Source of the DNA: BS150m-G50 sp964501185 [NCBI: uncultured Bacteroidia bacterium]
Lineage (GTDB): Bacteria > CAIWAD01 > BS150m-G50
DNA: 64,000 nt
Assembly: GCA_964501185.1 (NCBI GenBank)
Contig: CAZCRT010000005.1
Location: 44,277-108,276 of the forward strand
Direction of reading: 5' to 3'
Within the stretch, counting starts at the first letter, position 1. Each line of letters opens with the position of its first letter. The notes beneath the pieces are model-generated. The model was not told the origin of the DNA and did no database searches. It saw nothing but the letters and a program-made list of their open reading frames with translations. Position numbers and translations under genes: made by a program. This document shows positions 44,060 through 53,627 of the stretch, piece after piece.

Positions 44060-45935
44060 GATCTACCGGTTTTTCTCACGCTATCTCAAACGGCTTTACG
44101 GTCGCATAGGACTGGGGCTGGTGCTGATGATACTCTCATCCGTGTTTTCCGGCATCTCTATTGCCATGCTCTACCCTGTTTTTGACAAGGTGTTTTCAGT
44201 TGTTCCTGATCCAGCCCAACCGCTGGAGCTGTACGGAGCTATGCAGGATGCTGTTCGTCTTATCTGGCGGGAGACAGTCCTCTGGTTGCAGGGTCCAGGC
44301 AGCCTGGAAGCTATAGCTGAAGTCGCCGGTGAAAAGATCGAGTTCGCCTTTGATCAAGCTGCCAAACTGCAGGTTCTGCATTTTCTGATATGGGCAATAC
44401 TCGGTTTAATCGCTCTTAAAACCACTACCCGCTATTTTTATAAGATTACTTTCCTCAGCATTGAACTGGAACTTGTACGCCGAATTCGCAACTCGCTTTA
44501 CGACCACCTGCTCGGGCTTTCACTCAGTTTCTACAGTCGCTATAAGAGTGGCGATCTTCTTTCCCGGGTGGTTAACGATGTCGCTAAAGTACGGCGGATG
44601 ATCATATTCAATGTTGCTGAGCTGCTTTTTAATACTGCCCAGGTAGTGGTGTTGTTGACGATGGCATTTATCATCGATCTGCAGTTGACCCTGTTCAGCC
44701 TGGTCATGTTCCCGCTATTCGGTTACATCTTTCAGAAGATCACTACTAAGATGAAAAAATACGCCGGTCGCAATCAGGCTCGCATCGCGGATATAACCAG
44801 CAGCCTGGCAGAGGCCTTCCATGCAATCCGAATCATTATCGGCTATAATTCACGTGACTGGGAAAACAGGCGATTTGCAAACAGGACGCAACGCTATAAG
44901 CGGAGTGACTGGAAACTGACCCGTGTGAATGCCGGTATTGCCCCCTTGAGCGAGTTGCTGAGTTCAGGTGTTACAGTCTTCGTGCTCTGGCTCGGTGGAA
45001 CTCGTATTATCAGTCCTGAAAGCCAGTTATCTCCGGCAGCTTTCATGGTCTTTCTGGGTGCCCTGTTATCACTTCTGCGACCGGTGAAGCTGATCGGTAA
45101 CCTCTGGGGTGAGATACAGAAGGGCGCTGCGTCAGCACACCGCATTCTTGAAATCTACAATATTGAACCTGAGATTAAAAGTCCTGCTGTGCCACGTGCA
45201 TTGCAACAATTACAGGACGGTATCAGATTCGTAAATGTGGATTTCAATTATGGTGAGGAGAATGTTCTGCATAATATAAACCTGAAACTGCAGAAGGGGC
45301 GTACTGTGGCACTGGTCGGTTCCAGCGGTGGTGGAAAGTCTACTCTGCTGCAGTTGCTGGCGCGCTACTATGATCCTGTAGCCGGCAGGATCGAGTGGGA
45401 TGGTATCGGTTTGACTGAGGTTGACCCGGCTGATCTCAGATCGCGGCTGGGAATTGTGACACAGGATGTCATCATGGTGGATGATACAGTCTTCAATAAT
45501 ATCGCCTATGGCATAGAAAATGCCGAGCCGGATGCAGTAGAAGCTGCAGCCACAGCTGCTCAAGCCTGGGAATTTATCAGTGATCTGCCGGAAGGAGTCC
45601 ATACACTTGTTGGTGAGAAGGGTTTCCGTTTATCCGGTGGGCAGAAGCAACGACTGGCAATCGCCCGGGCTCTTTTTCGCAATCCGGAATTGCTTCTGCT
45701 TGATGAAGCGACATCTGCGCTGGACACAGAATCAGAAAAACTTGTTCAGATTGCTATCGACCGGCTGATTGAGGACCGAACCGCTGTTGTCGTAGCACAC
45801 CGGCTGTCAACTGTTCGCAAGGCTGATGAAATTATCGTAATCGAAAATGGTGCCATTCTGGAGCAGGGTAGTCACGAGGAGCTGCTGGCGAGGAATGACC
45901 GCTATGCGGAGCTCTGCCGCCTGCAGCAATTTTAG
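44052..45935 (+). CDS. MsbA-like lipid A/oligosaccharide ABC exporter
   Basis: A 627-residue half-transporter with six transmembrane helices (about residues 15-340) fused to an ATPase domain: Walker A GSSGGGKST (423-431), Q-loop GIVTQDVIMV, signature RLSGGQKQRLAIARAL and Walker B LLLLDEATSALD, then the His switch in VVAHRLSTV. The closest functional match is MsbA, which flips lipid A-core; position at the head of a glycosyltransferase cluster agrees. The N-terminal part carries a long insertion between helices 1 and 2 (residues 45-105) with more acidic residues than usual. Confidence 0.85.
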   Translation: MIEIYRFFSRYLKRLYGRIGLGLVLMILSSVFSGISIAMLYPVFDKVFSVVPDPAQPLELYGAMQDAVRLIWRETVLWLQGPGSLEAIAEVAGEKIEFAFDQAAKLQVLHFLIWAILGLIALKTTTRYFYKITFLSIELELVRRIRNSLYDHLLGLSLSFYSRYKSGDLLSRVVNDVAKVRRMIIFNVAELLFNTAQVVVLLTMAFIIDLQLTLFSLVMFPLFGYIFQKITTKMKKYAGRNQARIADITSSLAEAFHAIRIIIGYNSRDWENRRFANRTQRYKRSDWKLTRVNAGIAPLSELLSSGVTVFVLWLGGTRIISPESQLSPAAFMVFLGALLSLLRPVKLIGNLWGEIQKGAASAHRILEIYNIEPEIKSPAVPRALQQLQDGIRFVNVDFNYGEENVLHNINLKLQKGRTVALVGSSGGGKSTLLQLLARYYDPVAGRIEWDGIGLTEVDPADLRSRLGIVTQDVIMVDDTVFNNIAYGIENAEPDAVEAAATAAQAWEFISDLPEGVHTLVGEKGFRLSGGQKQRLAIARALFRNPELLLLDEATSALDTESEKLVQIAIDRLIEDRTAVVVAHRLSTVRKADEIIVIENGAILEQGSHEELLARNDRYAELCRLQQF

Positions 45936-45968
45936 CAACCTGAATATCTTGCCGGAGATAGAGGCTAC

Positions 45969-47066
45969 ATGCGTATTGGAATCATAGTGGGACAACGGGC
46001 AGTGATGTCAGGTGGTGCCATCCAGGCTGTGCAACTGGCTGAGGAATTGCGAAAGCGGGAGCATCAGGTTTGCCTGGTGTTCAATCGTCCCGATCACCCG
46101 CTTGCAGCAGCAGCTCAGGATGAGGTAGCTTCACGGTTTCCTTTTCTTTCAGTCGAAATGCGTTCCCTGCCCTCGTTAGGTACGCTCCTGCAGGTACGAC
46201 GCTGGTTGCGAGGACACAGGACTGAGGTGCTTTACGCGGTAAAAGGAAAGGGGTTGGCAACGGCATTGCTGGCGACAATCGGCAGCGGTATGCCGATTAT
46301 CGGGCAACGGGGGGTCAACTATCCTCTGGATTTCAGTAGCAGGTTGAAGTATCGTCACCCACGGTTGAAGTCAATTGTTGCTGTCTCTCAGACAACGGCG
46401 GCAGTTCTGGCGGAGAGCGATCCTGCACTGGGACGTAAAGCCAGGGTGGTTTATCAGGCTTACAGCGAACAGTTTCTGCATCCCGAGGATCCGGGCCGCC
46501 TGCGCCGGGAACTGGACCTGGCAGAGGAAGTGCTGATCGTGGGTGTAGTAGGAAACCTGCTGCCACGCAAAGGTCACATCCACCTGCTGCGCGCTTTGCC
46601 GGCAATACTGAAGGAGTTTCCTGATGTGAAACTGGTATTCATCGGCAGTGGCCATCTGGAGCAGGTGCTGCCGGAGGGATTTGAACATCACAACTCCGTA
46701 ATACATATCGGTTTTCGCAAGGACGTGCCACAATTGCTTCCGGGACTGACCGTGAGTGTAAATCCGGCAATTGAAGGTGAGGGGCTGACAGGGACCACTC
46801 GCGAATCGATGGTAGCCGGGGTGCCGGTAGTCGTTACAGATGTGGCAGGTACCGGTGAGCTGATCCGGGATGGTGTGAGTGGGTTTGTGATACCACCTGG
46901 TGATGAAGAGGCCCTTGCGGACAGGATTCTGCGACTACTGAGGGACGAAAAGATGCGGAAGCAGATGGCAGGCATTGCACATAGCGATATCCGGAAAATG
47001 TGTTCATCTGAAACAAGAGTCGAAAAAATGCTGGAACTATTCAGAGCAGCGATGGCGGCACGATGA
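45969..47066 (+). CDS. GT4-family glycosyltransferase
   Basis: A 365-residue GT-B enzyme. The N-terminal Rossmann part has MIGIIVGQRAVMSGGAIQ-like glycine loops (start of the protein), and the C-terminal part has VVGNLLPRKGHIHLLRALP and the donor-site EX7E motif within GEGLTGTTRESMVAGVPVVVT, followed by GELIRDGVSGFVIPPGD. GT4 enzymes retain the sugar configuration and use nucleotide sugars. It follows the ABC exporter by 33 bases and overlaps the next glycosyltransferase by 4 bases. Donor and acceptor are unknown; an LPS core step is the likely job. Confidence 0.85.
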   Translation: MRIGIIVGQRAVMSGGAIQAVQLAEELRKREHQVCLVFNRPDHPLAAAAQDEVASRFPFLSVEMRSLPSLGTLLQVRRWLRGHRTEVLYAVKGKGLATALLATIGSGMPIIGQRGVNYPLDFSSRLKYRHPRLKSIVAVSQTTAAVLAESDPALGRKARVVYQAYSEQFLHPEDPGRLRRELDLAEEVLIVGVVGNLLPRKGHIHLLRALPAILKEFPDVKLVFIGSGHLEQVLPEGFEHHNSVIHIGFRKDVPQLLPGLTVSVNPAIEGEGLTGTTRESMVAGVPVVVTDVAGTGELIRDGVSGFVIPPGDEEALADRILRLLRDEKMRKQMAGIAHSDIRKMCSSETRVEKMLELFRAAMAAR

Positions 47067-48013
47067 AAATCAGTGGATTCTCTTTTGTTCGTAACGGCAT
47101 CAAACTGTATTACCCGATTGTTGAATCGCTCCGATCAATGCTGCCTTTATGCGACGAGATTGTGATAGCAGTGGGGCAGGGGGACCAGGATGATACTACC
47201 CGGGAAGAAATCCTGGGCATCGGTGATCCGAAAATACGCATTATCGACACTCAATGGGAAGAGAAGTTTCAGCAGAAAGGTGCAATAAACGCCATTCAGA
47301 CCGATATCGCGCTGCGTGAGTGTAGCGGTGACTGGTGTTTCTACCTGCAGGCGGATGAGGTGGTTCATGAGAATTCTCTGCCTGTGATACAGAAACGATG
47401 CGAGCAACTGCTGGATGATGAACAGGTAGAGGGCCTGCTCTTCAACTACCGTCATTTCTGGGGTGATTACAATCATTGCCACAATCTGCACGGTTGGTAT
47501 CCCCATGAGATCAGGATTGTGCGAAATCTGTCACACATTCACTCCTGGCAGAGTGCACAGTCTTTTCGAAGTTTCGAGAAATGGGAGCACCCCCGGCAAC
47601 CACAGGGAACCCGTAAGTTGAAAGTTGCCCCCGTAGCAGCTGAGATCTTTCATTATGGCTGGGTGCGCCCGCCACATCTGATGCAGAATAAGCGACGGGC
47701 TCTCGACTCCGTACACTGGGGAAAAGGGAAAGCAGAAAGCTACTATGAAAAGGCCCCCCAGGAATTTGATTACGGACCGCTGGACCGTGTGCCACGTTTC
47801 AACGATACGCATCCAGCTGTAATGCGGGAGATGATTGAGCGGATGGACTGGAGTGAAAAACTCCAGATGAACGGCACTCCTGATCCCGGCCGGGAACCGC
47901 ATAAGCACGAGAGATTTAAGTACAGGCTGTTGACCTGGATTGAACAACGTTTACTGGGTGGCCGGCAGCTGGGCGGCTTCCGGAATTACGAGTTGGCAGG
48001 TGACTATGAGTAG
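47063..48013 (+). CDS. GT2-like glycosyltransferase
   Basis: A 316-residue GT-A-type enzyme. The core is recognisable: MKISGFSFVRNGIKLYYP at the N-terminus, the EIVIAVGQGDQDDTTRE nucleotide-binding part, and a QADEVVHE motif (the D-x-D equivalent at about residues 96-98) where GT2 enzymes bind the metal. The C-terminal half is family-specific, rich in Trp, His and Tyr. It starts within the preceding stop (ATGA) and overlaps the next gene by 8 bases. Confidence 0.78.
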   Translation: MKISGFSFVRNGIKLYYPIVESLRSMLPLCDEIVIAVGQGDQDDTTREEILGIGDPKIRIIDTQWEEKFQQKGAINAIQTDIALRECSGDWCFYLQADEVVHENSLPVIQKRCEQLLDDEQVEGLLFNYRHFWGDYNHCHNLHGWYPHEIRIVRNLSHIHSWQSAQSFRSFEKWEHPRQPQGTRKLKVAPVAAEIFHYGWVRPPHLMQNKRRALDSVHWGKGKAESYYEKAPQEFDYGPLDRVPRFNDTHPAVMREMIERMDWSEKLQMNGTPDPGREPHKHERFKYRLLTWIEQRLLGGRQLGGFRNYELAGDYE

Positions 48014-48977
48014 CAAAGGTAGAATATTGCTGGTTCCTGATGCCCCGGGGTGGGCGCTGGACAGGAATGCTCGCGATCTGGTAAAATACAATGAAACTTC
48101 ACTGCAACTGGACATCGCGTATTTTGACGAAGTGAGACAGGATCCGTACAAGTTCCTCGAGCAGTATGATCTCCTGTTTCCAATGTATATGCGGATATTC
48201 TTTGACCTGCTGAAACAGGGAGTTCCGGGTGATAAAATGATCACCGGTATCCGCTCCTATCACAGCTGGGATAAAAAGAAAACAGTTCCACCGGGTTATA
48301 ATGCTTTACCGGGCCGTTCAGTTATTCGACAGTTGAAACGGGCGGTATTGATCAACACCCATGCCAAGAAATTGTGGCACATCTTTTCCCGCTACCTGCC
48401 TGTAGTTCATACCAAGTACACAGTAGATTTCGATAACTTTTTCCCTGAGTCCACCCCGGTGGAATCAAAACTGCGTGTAGGCTGGGCGGGAAGTCTGACC
48501 AATCACGGTGACAAGCGTGGATTCAACGAGTTTATCAAACCGGCGTGTGAAGCCTTTCCTGAAATTGAGTTAAAGCTGCAGACCCGGGAAGATAATCCCA
48601 TTGATAATGACCGGGGCATGCGAGACTTCTACAATTCCCTGGACCTGTATATCATTGCTTCACGTAGTGAGGGTACACCGCGGCCCGTGCTTGAAGCCGC
48701 TGCCTGTGGTGTACCGGTACTGACTACAGATGTCGGTATTGTACCCGAGTTGATCAGGAACGGTGAAAACGGTTTCATCGTTGAGCGAACACTACCGGCT
48801 TTCAAGGAGCAGCTGCGGTCAATTCTGGATCAACGGGAGCGATTGCCCGGGATGGGGGCTGAATTGCGAAACCGAATGGAAGATGAATTCGACTGGCGAC
48901 ATCTTATCGTGCAGTGGACTGACTTCTTCCACTATGCTCTGGAACTGCAGCGCCTGGACCGGGAAGGAGAACTGTAA
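48006..48977 (+). CDS. GT4-family glycosyltransferase
   Basis: A 323-residue GT-B enzyme. The C-terminal nucleotide-sugar site is clear: LRVGWAGSLTNHGDKRGF, then YIIASRSEGTPRPVLEAAACGVPVLTTD with the EX7E pair and GIVPELIRNGENGFIV. The N-terminal acceptor domain is short and less typical. The ATG at 48006 overlaps the preceding stop by 8 bases; the frame is open upstream to 47940, but that part lies within the preceding gene. Shares one base with the ATP-grasp gene. Confidence 0.82.
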   Translation: MSSKGRILLVPDAPGWALDRNARDLVKYNETSLQLDIAYFDEVRQDPYKFLEQYDLLFPMYMRIFFDLLKQGVPGDKMITGIRSYHSWDKKKTVPPGYNALPGRSVIRQLKRAVLINTHAKKLWHIFSRYLPVVHTKYTVDFDNFFPESTPVESKLRVGWAGSLTNHGDKRGFNEFIKPACEAFPEIELKLQTREDNPIDNDRGMRDFYNSLDLYIIASRSEGTPRPVLEAAACGVPVLTTDVGIVPELIRNGENGFIVERTLPAFKEQLRSILDQRERLPGMGAELRNRMEDEFDWRHLIVQWTDFFHYALELQRLDREGEL

Positions 48978-49921
48978 TGATCCGCATCGGGGTAGTGCGT
49001 GAGACAACCGGGATTGACGTTCAGTTTATTGATGCTCTGGGAGAACTGGGGCTGGAGGGAGTGGAATACGACCTGAGCAGGCACTCCGAGTGGTTGAGAT
49101 TCAAAGCGTCACCACCTGCTGCACTCATCTGGTGGGCCAAACATAATCCCGGTTTGAAAGCACGTGCAAGACAACTATTGTATCACGTTAATGTGACCTG
49201 CGGTATCCCTACTTTTCCTGTCTGGAATGACTTCAGGCACTACGATGACAAGATTGCACAGTACTATCTGCTTTCACATCTTGGATTACCACACCCTGAG
49301 ACTTTCGTGACCTGGAACCGTGAGGAAGCAATGGCACAGGCTGCTGCGACCGATTATCCCGTAGTGAGCAAGGCGAGCAGTGGTGCCGGCAGCTCGAATG
49401 TAATGCTGCTGAAAAACCGTCGCCAGGCTGAAAGGCTGGTACGGCAGGTCTTCGGGCGGGGGCGTAAAACATATTTCAGGGGACAACTTCAGCGGAACTA
49501 TCTGCTCTGGCAGAAATTCCTGCCCGGTAATAACGGCGACTGGCGTGTTGTCTGTCTGGGTGACAGCAGTACTTTCGGTTTTTTCAGGCATAACCGTGAG
49601 GGCAGCTGGCAGGCATCCGGTAGTGGGGTGATTGAACGCGGGGACCTTCCATCAGCAGTTCTGGAGGGGTCGTGGCAGGCAACCAGGGCGTTGAAAGCGC
49701 AGGTTATGAGCTACGATTGGCTGAAGGATGAAGAGGAGAACTGGATGATCGCGGAGACCAGTACTATCTGGGGGGATCCCGGAAACCATAGTAAACCGTA
49801 TTACATGCAAAGTCCAGTCTACACTCATGCTACAGAAGGCTGGCAATCTGAAATAGTGGATGCCAGCATACCGACCCGTCTGGTTAGTTATCTCGTGAAA
49901 ACGGTCTGGCAGCTGATATGA
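48977..49921 (+). CDS. ATP-grasp protein within the glycan cluster
   Basis: A 314-residue protein without a transferase signature. From about residue 90 it resembles the RimK-type ATP-grasp fold: a DKIAQYYLLSHLGLPHPET start, YPVVSKASSGAGSSNV with the phosphate loop, the YLLWQKFLP strand, GDWRVVCLGD with the binding Arg, and RHNREGSWQASGSG. The metal-site segment reads MIAETSTIWG, so the usual E-x-N pattern is E-x-S/T. Such enzymes join an acid to an amine with ATP, so it may add an amino acid or similar group to a sugar. The function is inferred only from fold and context. Confidence 0.6.
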   Translation: MIRIGVVRETTGIDVQFIDALGELGLEGVEYDLSRHSEWLRFKASPPAALIWWAKHNPGLKARARQLLYHVNVTCGIPTFPVWNDFRHYDDKIAQYYLLSHLGLPHPETFVTWNREEAMAQAAATDYPVVSKASSGAGSSNVMLLKNRRQAERLVRQVFGRGRKTYFRGQLQRNYLLWQKFLPGNNGDWRVVCLGDSSTFGFFRHNREGSWQASGSGVIERGDLPSAVLEGSWQATRALKAQVMSYDWLKDEEENWMIAETSTIWGDPGNHSKPYYMQSPVYTHATEGWQSEIVDASIPTRLVSYLVKTVWQLI

Positions 49922-50772
49922 AACTCAGTGTGATTCTCAACACATTTAATCGCCCGGAATACACGAAACTGGCGCTGATCAGTCTGAAGCATCAGTCCCG
50001 GCCTCCTGATGAAGTGGTAGTCTCCGATGACGGTTCCAGCGATTCACAATTACCAACACTTAGAGAGCTGGCCCCCGGACTGCCATTCAGGCTGCTTTTT
50101 GTAACACAGGAACACAATGGCTTTCAGTTGGCACGATGCCGTAATAATGGCCTTCTCGCCAGCAGTGGCGACTACCTGTCTTTCATGGATCAGGACCTGT
50201 TATTGACGCATGACTACCTGGCCACCCATCTGCAATTTGCCCGTTCCGGAAGCTTTCTGGTACCACAGGTTATTATTCTCTCAGAGGAGCAGTCAGGACA
50301 GATTAAGCCGGAACAGATAGAGCAGGGGGAGTTCAGTTCCATCCTGACCGGAAATCAGTTGAGCAAGAACAGAAAACAGTATCGTGAGGATGCTTTCTAT
50401 CAACTGGCCAGACGCTTTGGTTATAGAACACATCGCCCCAAATTGAAAGGGGGCCTGTTCTCAATCCACCGGCAGGACATACTCAAAGTCAACGGCTATG
50501 ACGAAGAGTACCGTGGTTGGGGCAATGAGGATGACGATCTCGGCCGGCGTCTCTATGCAGCGACAATCCCAGGCCGCAATCCTTTCAAGAATGACTTTGC
50601 CATGCATATGTATCACAAACCGAATCATAGCGCGGGCGAACGGCGCAATCTTGAGTACTACACGCAACGCAAACAGATGATAAGTTCGGGCAAATATGCC
50701 TGTGACAGGGGATTGCTGCAGCGCCGGCAGGATGATCTTGACTGTACTGTCATAGAGACCGGTGCCTCATGA
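49918..50772 (+). CDS. GT2-family glycosyltransferase with galactosyltransferase-like C-terminus
   Basis: A 284-residue enzyme. The N-terminal GT-A domain has SVILNTFNRPEYTKLALISL, VVVSDDGSSD and SFMDQDLLLTHDYL (metal motif DQD near residue 90). The C-terminal segment GGLFSIHRQDILKVNGYDEEYRGWG contains GWGNEDDDLGRRL (about residues 199-211), the acceptor-side pattern shared with beta-4-galactosyltransferases and chondroitin-type polymerases. It starts within the preceding stop and overlaps the next gene by 4 bases. Confidence 0.85.
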   Translation: MKLSVILNTFNRPEYTKLALISLKHQSRPPDEVVVSDDGSSDSQLPTLRELAPGLPFRLLFVTQEHNGFQLARCRNNGLLASSGDYLSFMDQDLLLTHDYLATHLQFARSGSFLVPQVIILSEEQSGQIKPEQIEQGEFSSILTGNQLSKNRKQYREDAFYQLARRFGYRTHRPKLKGGLFSIHRQDILKVNGYDEEYRGWGNEDDDLGRRLYAATIPGRNPFKNDFAMHMYHKPNHSAGERRNLEYYTQRKQMISSGKYACDRGLLQRRQDDLDCTVIETGAS

Positions 50773-51806
50773 AGATTCTGCAGATGTGTGACGTGCGCTG
50801 GTACAATGCCAACGCCCACTATGTTGTTGAGTTGACGCGGGGGCTACGTGCTACCGGGCATGAGGTGACGCTATGGGCGCGCGAGCATACCCCGATAGTC
50901 AGTAAGGCTGAAGCAGCCGGGATACCGGTTGTATCACATCGCCGTAGTGATCCATTCAAGCTGATGCGGCTCTGGTGGCTGGTGAAGCGTGGGAAGTACG
51001 ATATTGTCAACGCACACCGTGGCAGTGATCTCTTCCTGGTCATGCTGCTGAAATCCCTGCACACAGTGAAAGTGGTAGTTACACGAAGTGACATCAGGCC
51101 TTTCAAGAATAACGCAATCAATCGCTACTTTTTCGCAGAGCAGGTTGATCAGGTTATTTTAAGCGGGCAGTTTCATCGGGACCAGGGGATAATGTCCCCT
51201 TTCGCACTCCCGGAAGAATGTATCACAGTGATCCCGTTGGGAATAGAGATGCCGCCGATGGAGTCGGTATCTGATCAGCAGGGCCAGTTGCGTCTGGTAC
51301 TGGTAGGGCGATTTGATCCTGTTAAGGGGCATCAGACGGTACTGGAAGCTTTCCGTCTGTTGCAGCGTGAGTTTCCTCAAACGGAACTGGGCTTCATCGG
51401 TTATCCTGCCGCTATTGCTGTAGCTGAGCTGCGACGACAGGCTGAGGGGCTACCGGTGACAATTATCGATCATCAGGTCGATATGGTGTCAACTCTGGCC
51501 CGGTATCAGATTGGAGTTATCGCTTCCACTGACTCGGAAGCAGTCCCCCGTGCCGGCCTGGAGTACTTGAGTCGCGGGATGCCGGTGGTTGGTACCCGGG
51601 TGAATTCCATCCCGGAGTTGATTGAAGATGGTGTCAATGGCCTGCTGGTACCTCCAGATGACCCGGAAGCAATGGCTGGCGCATTAATCCATATCTGCCG
51701 GGATTACGACGTTTTTGTAGCGGGAGTACGCCGCACACGTGATCGTTATTCCCTGATGAAAATGGTACAGGCAACAGTTACAACCTACGAACGGTTACTA
51801 CTATGA
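50769..51806 (+). CDS. GT4-family glycosyltransferase
   Basis: A 345-residue GT-B enzyme. The N-terminus has the QMCDVRWYNANAHYVVEL start with GLRATGHEVTLWARE; the C-terminal half shows LVLVGRFDPVKGHQTVLEAF, DSEAVPRAGLEYLSRGMPVVG (EX7E-type donor site) and SIPELIEDGVNGLLVPPDDP. The C-terminal half is very similar in plan to the GT4 proteins at 45969 and 52530, so these are paralogues of a common family. Coupled by ATGA overlaps to the genes before and after. Confidence 0.85.
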   Translation: MKILQMCDVRWYNANAHYVVELTRGLRATGHEVTLWAREHTPIVSKAEAAGIPVVSHRRSDPFKLMRLWWLVKRGKYDIVNAHRGSDLFLVMLLKSLHTVKVVVTRSDIRPFKNNAINRYFFAEQVDQVILSGQFHRDQGIMSPFALPEECITVIPLGIEMPPMESVSDQQGQLRLVLVGRFDPVKGHQTVLEAFRLLQREFPQTELGFIGYPAAIAVAELRRQAEGLPVTIIDHQVDMVSTLARYQIGVIASTDSEAVPRAGLEYLSRGMPVVGTRVNSIPELIEDGVNGLLVPPDDPEAMAGALIHICRDYDVFVAGVRRTRDRYSLMKMVQATVTTYERLLL

Positions 51807-52552
51807 TACCGATATCAGTTGTGATTATCGCTCGCAATGAGGAGCACAATCTTCCCAGGTTGCTGAATTCAATACAGTTCAGCGACGATATTGTAGTAGT
51901 AGACTCAGATAGTACTGACAGGACTATGGCAATTGCCCGGGAGCGGAGTTGTCGCTGTTTCAACCGGGTTTTTGACGGCTTCGGTCCCCAGAAGCGTTAC
52001 GCGGTTGAACAGGCCAGGCACGAATGGATAATAGTATTGGACGCTGATGAAGAGGTCACTGAGGAGCTGACAGAGCAGCTCGATCAGTTGGACCTGTCGC
52101 AGAAACAGATTGTATACAGAATTCGCCGGCGCAGTTTTTATCTGGGGCGCTGGATCAGGTATACTGAATGGAGTCGTGATAAACCATTGAGGGTTTTTCA
52201 TCGCGAACGTGGCAACTACGGTGATGACCTCGTACATGAAACACTGCAACATGATGGCTGTGAGCAGATACTGCCGGGGCCGCTATTGCACTACCCTTAT
52301 GATTCCATCACCCATCACCTGGCAAAGATAGATCTCTATACCAGTCTGCGGGCTGATGATAAATCGCGTAACTACGGTGTGATGTCGCTGTTGCTACGCC
52401 CCCCGTGGAAGCTGTTTCGCAATCTGATACTGCAACGCGGTTTTCTTGACGGCTGGCAGGGACTGGTTGTATGCGGGATGGCATCCATTCACGAATTTCT
52501 GAAAGTGGCCCGGGTGCTGGAGAAGAAGTATGCGCGTAATACACATAAATAG
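51803..52552 (+). CDS. GT2 glycosyltransferase of the WaaE/KdtX type
   Basis: A 249-residue GT-A enzyme. It begins with SVVIIARNEEHNLPRLLNSI, then IVVVDSDSTDRTMAIA, and the EWIIVLDADEEVTEEL segment with the D-x-D metal motif. This arrangement, together with the RIRRRSFYLGRWIR block and PYDSITHHLAKIDLYTS at the C-terminus, matches the WaaE-like enzymes that add a hexose to the inner core heptose of LPS. The match supports an LPS core role for the cluster. Overlaps its neighbours by 4 and 23 bases. Confidence 0.83.
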   Translation: MIPISVVIIARNEEHNLPRLLNSIQFSDDIVVVDSDSTDRTMAIARERSCRCFNRVFDGFGPQKRYAVEQARHEWIIVLDADEEVTEELTEQLDQLDLSQKQIVYRIRRRSFYLGRWIRYTEWSRDKPLRVFHRERGNYGDDLVHETLQHDGCEQILPGPLLHYPYDSITHHLAKIDLYTSLRADDKSRNYGVMSLLLRPPWKLFRNLILQRGFLDGWQGLVVCGMASIHEFLKVARVLEKKYARNTHK

Positions 52553-53627
52553 TGAAAGCAGCTGGCGCGGTGGCGAACAACAGCTGTTCTATCTTGCTTC
52601 AGGATTGAAAGAGCAGGGCGTAGAACAGCTTGTAGCAGCCCGTCCAGGTTCTCCCCTGGGGCTCCGGATGAAGGAAGCAGGAATTCCTGTGTTGCCGGTA
52701 GAACCAGCGTACGGATGGGATCTTAAAACCGTGAGAATTCTGCGTGGCGTGGCGAGAGACTGGCAGCCTGACCTCCTGCACGCCCACACCGGTCACGCTC
52801 ACACACTGGGCTGGCTGACCGCCAGACAGACCGGGACACCACTGATTGTATCACGCCGTGTGGATTTTCACCGCAGCCGGAATCCCCTCAGTCGGCTGAA
52901 GTTTCTCGCACCTGCAGTCACACGCTACATTACTGTTTCCGCAGCTATTCGTGATATACTCATTAAAGATGGTGTAGATTCACAGAAGATCAGTGTGGTT
53001 CACTCTGGTATCGATCCGGACCGTTTCAGCGGCATTAAACCGGACAGAGCCTGGTTGAAACAGGCAGGTGTTCCCGGGGGGGGGATCCTGCTGGGCAATG
53101 TGGCTGCGCTGGCACCACATAAGGATCAGGCCACTCTGATCAGGGCGATGCGTATTGTGTCGCTGGCACATCCCGAGGCACGTCTTGTCATCCTTGGTGA
53201 AGGGCATCTGCGTCCGCACCTGACAAAACTGGTGAAGAAGCTGAGACTTGAAAATCAGGTATTTCTACCCGGGTTCACTGAAAACATTGGTGGTGTCATG
53301 CAGCTTTTCGATATATTTGTTATGAGCTCCAGAACGGAGGGGCTGGGTACTTCCATTCTGGATGCCATGGCACTGTCACTCCCGGTGGTTGCCACCAGAA
53401 CCGGTGGAATACCGGAGGTGATTACCGATGGTGGTGAGGGACTGCTGGCACCTCCCGGTGATCCGGTACAACTGGCTGATAGAATTCTGCAGTTAATCGG
53501 AAACCCGGACATTCGTGAGCATTACAGCAGAAGAGCCCGACAACGGGCGCATGAGTTTGACCGTAAAATAACAGTTTCCAGGACACGAGCGATATATGAT
53601 GAAATTACCTCTTCCAGGCAGAGTTAG
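52530..53627 (+). CDS. GT4-family glycosyltransferase
   Basis: A 365-residue GT-B enzyme. N-terminal NSESSWRGGEQQLFYLASGL with the loop GGEQQ; the C-terminal half carries LGNVAALAPHKDQATLIRAM, LVILGEGHLRP, SSRTEGLGTSILDAMALSLPVV (EX7E-type pair) and GGIPEVITDGGEGLLAPPGDP. The N-terminal HAHTGHAHTLGW segment is a typical GT4 acceptor-side histidine stretch. ATG 52530 overlaps the preceding gene by 23 bases, the largest overlap in the cluster, and its own end overlaps the DUF3108 gene by 32 bases. Confidence 0.85.
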   Translation: MRVIHINSESSWRGGEQQLFYLASGLKEQGVEQLVAARPGSPLGLRMKEAGIPVLPVEPAYGWDLKTVRILRGVARDWQPDLLHAHTGHAHTLGWLTARQTGTPLIVSRRVDFHRSRNPLSRLKFLAPAVTRYITVSAAIRDILIKDGVDSQKISVVHSGIDPDRFSGIKPDRAWLKQAGVPGGGILLGNVAALAPHKDQATLIRAMRIVSLAHPEARLVILGEGHLRPHLTKLVKKLRLENQVFLPGFTENIGGVMQLFDIFVMSSRTEGLGTSILDAMALSLPVVATRTGGIPEVITDGGEGLLAPPGDPVQLADRILQLIGNPDIREHYSRRARQRAHEFDRKITVSRTRAIYDEITSSRQS

